Source: CAVQGZ01 sp963714455
Lineage (GTDB): Bacteria > Actinomycetota > Actinomycetes > Jiangellales > Jiangellaceae
Assembly: GCA_963714455.1 (NCBI GenBank)
Contig: CAVQON010000017.1
Span: 248,001-312,000, forward strand
DNA: 64,000 nt
Direction of reading: 5' to 3'
The notes beneath the pieces are model-generated. The model saw only the letters and a program-made list of their open reading frames with translations. It ran no database searches and was not told where the DNA came from. Made by a program: the position numbers and the translations under genes. Numbering within the stretch: the first letter of the stretch is position 1; every line of letters starts with the position of its first letter. Positions 63,820 to 64,000 of this stretch are shown one piece after another.

Positions 63820-64000
63820 CCGAGGTCGGCCTTGACCTGCTCCCAGGGAATGTTGGGTCCCTCCTCGGACATCGCCTCGTCGAATGCGGCGACGTCCTCG
63901 ACCTCCTCCAGGGCGTCCATGAGCTCCTCGTAGCGGGCAGGGCTGATCATCACGGCGGCTGCGCGGCCGTACCGTTCGATGACGACGGCCTCGCGGCTGG
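63810..64000 (-). CDS. Phd/YefM-family antitoxin, 3' part
   Basis: The reading frame runs off the right edge, so the N-terminal DNA-binding residues are missing. The visible 62 residues have VIERYGRAAAVMISPARYEEL, the classic end of the Phd/YefM DNA-binding domain, then an acidic helix (EEVEDVAAFDEAMSEEG) that would wrap the toxin. It overlaps the toxin start by ten bases. Confidence 0.85.
   Translation of the reverse strand, partial: SREAVVIERYGRAAAVMISPARYEELMDALEEVEDVAAFDEAMSEEGPNIPWEQVKADLGWQ

Overview
This is 64 kb of very GC-rich chromosome from an actinobacterium. The evidence is the gene content: WhiB7 with its leader peptide, mycoredoxin, an AdnA/AdnB helicase-nuclease pair, a MoeZ-type E1-rhodanese protein, UPF0182, DUF3107, and an initiator tRNA of actinobacterial type. 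Many genes also start on GTG with a TANNNT -10 box 6-8 bases upstream, which is the leaderless pattern. Genus cannot be fixed from sequence alone; a Nocardioidaceae- or Intrasporangiaceae-like organism is plausible.

Core half (1-41.8 kb). At 1-6.1 kb lie a lipoprotein tail, an EamA exporter, and a set of CoA-ester lyase, AspT/YidE-type transporter, acyl-CoA dehydrogenase and MaoC hydratase. That set resembles the mycobacterial citE-maoC-fadE19 group used for leucine and itaconate breakdown. At 6.1-10.2 kb are a NUDIX gene, a coupled three-gene operon (DUF6758, PHP phosphoesterase, RecB-like Fe-S nuclease) and an unusual fusion of an alpha/beta hydrolase with an RsbW-type ATPase. From 10.3 to 41.6 kb, gene content and order closely follow the Mycobacterium tuberculosis Rv3213c-Rv3193c block: ParA, RhlE, ferritin-like protein, DUF3107, TetR, MoeZ, membrane flippase-like protein, alkyltransferase-like protein, thioesterase, AdnA, AdnB, EEP nuclease, DeoD, NudC, mycoredoxin, UvrD2, WhiB7, ABC1 kinase, E1-like protein, enoyl-CoA hydratase, serine hydrolase, zinc metalloprotease, PDZ-Lon protease and UPF0182. 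It is largely a genome-maintenance, redox and antibiotic-stress neighbourhood.

The core ends at a tRNA-fMet (41.7 kb), which is followed by a strong terminator and a degraded copy of the tRNA's own 3' half. Everything to the right looks accessory. At 42-50 kb there are a sugar-lactone oxidase framed by imperfect direct repeats, a LuxR regulator, and five small or medium genes for proteins with signal peptides (CHRD, three unknowns, a beta-propeller). At 50.9-60 kb lies a set with no obvious known system: a giant membrane alpha/beta hydrolase whose reading frame is broken twice, a 710-residue protein built on a duplicated module, a truncated IS110 copy, a matrixin-like metalloprotease with Asp-box repeats, and a tightly coupled 209-residue partner. 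At 60-64 kb are a decayed IS6 element, relics of a lipoprotein and a polysaccharide deacetylase, a HAAS-type membrane protein, and a RelE/Phd toxin-antitoxin pair running off the right edge.

The most interesting items are the hydrolase::anti-sigma-kinase fusion, the metalloprotease-plus-partner operon and its neighbours at 51-60 kb, the WhiB7 attenuation leader, the MoeZ that has lost its zinc cysteines, the orphan TOMM-type E1-like protein, and the tRNA-bordered accessory region.
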